Assembly (NCBI GenBank): GCA_020848665.1
Contig: JADLHR010000321.1
Location: 1 to 7,258 of the forward strand
DNA length: 7,258 nt
Direction of reading: 5' to 3'
Origin: Anaerolineae bacterium
GTDB lineage: Bacteria > Chloroflexota > Anaerolineae > Aggregatilineales > Aggregatilineaceae
Shown piece after piece: positions 5,919-7,258 of the stretch. Both the position numbers and the translations under genes were made by a program. The notes below the pieces were generated by a model. That model did no database searches. It was not told the DNA's origin and saw nothing but the letters and a program-made list of their open reading frames with translations. Numbering within the stretch: the stretch's first letter is position 1; the number at the start of each line of letters is the position of its first letter.

Positions 5919-6974
5919 TCAGCCGCCAGCGGCGTCGAGAGGCAGCGCCAGGTCAAACTGGAAAAACGCCCGCGGCTCCTCGTGCAAAGTCAGCAGCGCG
6001 CGCTGGCGCTCGGCCAGCAGATTAGCGACGTGCATCTGGATCCGGTGCAGCTGCGGGCGCGAGCGCTCGCTGAGGTCACGGGGGCGGAACAATTCAAACA
6101 GTGTAGAGGCATCCTGGTGCGTGAGGTTAGGCGCTTCGAGCCGGACGCGAATATGTGCGCGCACTGCATTGTAGTCAAGCGACAGCAGCACCGGGCTGCC
6201 TGCCGGGCTTTCAGCGAGCGCGAACTCGATCAGAATCTGCAAAATACGGTGCAGCGCCGACGGCGCGATCCGGGCGGGATGCGCTGGCGAAACACCATTA
6301 CGAAAAACCAGTTGTTCTACCGGAAAACGATGAGCGGCATCCGCCAGCCACTGGCGCATAAAGCGGTCCAGCGCGACAGCTTCAGTCTCGAAGGTCTCGA
6401 CGTTAGCCTCAAGATACATCACGTCCAGCGCGATCTGCGTGAACCGGTTGAGATCTGCCGCGTTACGCACGATGCTGTCAAGCAGCTCCTCTTGCACCTC
6501 TGCCGACAGCGCGCTGTGATTGGAGCGCAGCAGTTCCGAGAAGCCGAGGATGGCGCTCAGCGGGGTGCGCAGATCGTGCGAGAGCATAGCGAGAAAGGAC
6601 TGCTTCGACAGGTCGCGCTCGACCAAGGTCGTGACATCGCGGAAGACCGTGCACGTCCCTACGTGTTGTCCATCGTCGTATAGCGGCATCTGCTCCCAGC
6701 GCAAGCGCACCGGCACAGGGCCGTGAACCAGGACGCTGCCCCAGCGCGCAGCGTGCGGCGCCGGATCGAAGTCCAGGATGGTGGCAAGCTCTGGCATCGA
6801 GGCACGCGTGGCTGCCAGAAGGTCCTGTACGGTCGCGGGGTCCTGATCCAGGTGCAGCAGCTCTTTCAGGCGCGGGTTAAGACTCTCGACCTGGTGAGCC
6901 GCGTTCGTGACCAGCACACCTTCGCTTGATGCGCGCCGCCACGCTTCAAGCCCTAGCGCGTTAAGGGACCTCAT
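5919..6974 (-). CDS. PAS-HisKA sensor protein with degenerate ATPase domain (pseudo-histidine kinase)
   Basis: The 351-residue cytoplasmic protein has three parts. A PAS-like sensor occupies about 8-117: it opens SEGVLVTNAAHQVESLNP and ends VGTCTVFRDVT. A HisKA dimerisation helix pair spans 121-187, with an intact H-box LSHDLRTPL (phospho-acceptor H133). The C-terminal region 234-345 keeps the order of a HATPase_c domain (LHRILQILIEFAL, STLFELFRP, AFFQFDLALP). The N-box asparagines are replaced (E250 and A254 by my alignment), the DxGxG box reads EAPNL (280-284), and the GxGLGL box reads RPQLHR (306-311). ATP binding is therefore doubtful. It may be a phospho-acceptor or scaffold for another kinase, or a signal-gated partner. 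No transmembrane helix and no response regulator are nearby. ATG at 6974 follows GAGG (6982-6985) by 7 bases. Confidence 0.9.
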   Translation of the reverse strand: MRSLNALGLEAWRRASSEGVLVTNAAHQVESLNPRLKELLHLDQDPATVQDLLAATRASMPELATILDFDPAPHAARWGSVLVHGPVPVRLRWEQMPLYDDGQHVGTCTVFRDVTTLVERDLSKQSFLAMLSHDLRTPLSAILGFSELLRSNHSALSAEVQEELLDSIVRNAADLNRFTQIALDVMYLEANVETFETEAVALDRFMRQWLADAAHRFPVEQLVFRNGVSPAHPARIAPSALHRILQILIEFALAESPAGSPVLLSLDYNAVRAHIRVRLEAPNLTHQDASTLFELFRPRDLSERSRPQLHRIQMHVANLLAERQRALLTLHEEPRAFFQFDLALPLDAAGG

Positions 6975-6993
6975 TCAAGAGCCTCGTTCGGTG

Positions 6994-7022
6994 AACATAT
7001 CCACAACCATACAGTAGTGCAA
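6994..7022 (-). promoter_or_regulatory. Candidate promoter of the sensor gene
   Basis: On the minus strand TTGCAC (7022-7017) and TATGTT (6999-6994) are 17 bases apart, with 3 and 4 of 6 consensus matches. The start near 6987 leaves a leader of only about a dozen bases, just holding the GAGG ribosome binding site. Modest support. Confidence 0.35.
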
Positions 7023-7055
7023 TTTAACGAAGTTTGCTATAAAAAACTGTATAAA
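7009..7055. promoter_or_regulatory. AT-rich divergent control region with an inverted repeat
   Basis: This stretch is sharply more AT-rich than its surroundings. It contains two TATAAA boxes on the plus strand (7038-7043 and 7050-7055), either of which could serve as the -10 of the phosphatase gene, though no good -35 precedes them. ATACAGT (7009-7015) and ACTGTAT (7046-7052) form a 7-bp inverted repeat 30 bases apart, overlapping the candidate promoters of both divergent genes. It could be a pair of operator half-sites, or chance. Confidence 0.4.
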
Positions 7056-7148
7056 ATCGTTGCGTCCCGCGCCGCGTCCTGTGGCGACACCGCCCCGCTT
7101 GCTGGCGCCGCCTGATCCTGGTCTGTACCAAAGGAACGCTGCTGCTCC

Positions 7149-7258
7149 ATGACCGAAATACTTCTAATTCGTCATGCGGTCAATGATTGGGTTAAGACCG
7201 GCAAGCTGGCCGGCTGGACAGCAGGCGTTCATCTCAACGCCGATGGGCAGGCGCAGGC
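7149..7258 (+). CDS. Histidine phosphatase family protein (phosphoglycerate mutase-like), 5' part
   Basis: Only the first 36 codons are present; the gene continues past the right edge. The opening MTEILLIRHA places the catalytic RH at R8-H9, the phospho-accepting histidine of the branch 2-H superfamily, followed by GKLAGWTAGVHLNADGQAQ at 18-36. The GWTxGVHLN stretch is found in MSMEG_4193-like actinobacterial and chloroflexal phosphatases, so a small-metabolite phosphatase is more likely than a glycolytic mutase. The usual G-x-T/S after RH is replaced by A-V-N. AAGGAA at 7131-7136 lies about 12 bases before the ATG, rather far. It is divergent from the sensor gene with 174 nt between starts. 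Confidence 0.87.
   Translation, partial: MTEILLIRHAVNDWVKTGKLAGWTAGVHLNADGQAQ

Noticed and set aside
5982..6683. 233-codon plus-strand open frame opposite the sensor gene
   Set aside because: Gln/Arg-rich shadow with no motif; the minus strand has clear PAS and H-box sequences.
1..7258. tRNA, rRNA, CRISPR array, insertion sequence or prophage elements
   Set aside because: No cloverleaf, tandem spaced repeats, transposase motifs or terminal inverted repeats were seen on either strand by reading.

Overview
The window is high-GC (roughly 60 % by eye) bacterial chromosomal DNA with ten genes, one cut by the right edge. Gene order and protein types suggest a member of the Chloroflexota, probably of the Anaerolineae kind. 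The pointers are rplU-rpmA with no Prp protease gene between them, an rpmE-tdk pair, a small conserved protein of a type I associate from memory with this phylum, and an LCP enzyme with a basic, membrane-anchored N-terminus. This placement is inference; no rRNA is present to confirm it.

Layout. Bases 1-96 hold nothing I can support. A near-consensus sigma-70 promoter at 97-125 opens a plus-strand block: a leader of about 108 nt, rplU (L21), rpmA (L27), a hairpin-bearing gap, rpmE (L31), two hairpins, and tdk (thymidine kinase). The L31 gene is unusual: after a complete zinc-type L31 of about 64 residues it continues in frame into a domain closely resembling the C-terminal domain of the RNA polymerase alpha subunit. 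Key DNA-contact positions are kept.

From 2178 to 4228 the minus strand carries a translationally coupled pair: a membrane CPBP-family (CAAX/Abendi-type intramembrane protease) gene, then a cytoplasmic serine esterase that begins inside the CPBP stop codon. It converges on tdk. Divergent from this pair is an LCP (LytR-CpsA-Psr) cell-wall glycopolymer transferase at 4376-5317, which converges on a 140-residue conserved hypothetical gene (minus strand) driven by a textbook TTGACA-17-TATAAG promoter.

The right end has an orphan minus-strand sensor protein, PAS plus HisKA with a strongly degenerate ATPase domain. An AT-rich divergent intergenic region then separates it from the start of a histidine-phosphatase-family gene that runs off the window.

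The left block serves ribosome assembly and nucleotide salvage. The middle is cell-envelope and membrane biology. The right end looks like signalling. The main novelty candidates are the L31-alphaCTD fusion and the pseudo-histidine kinase.
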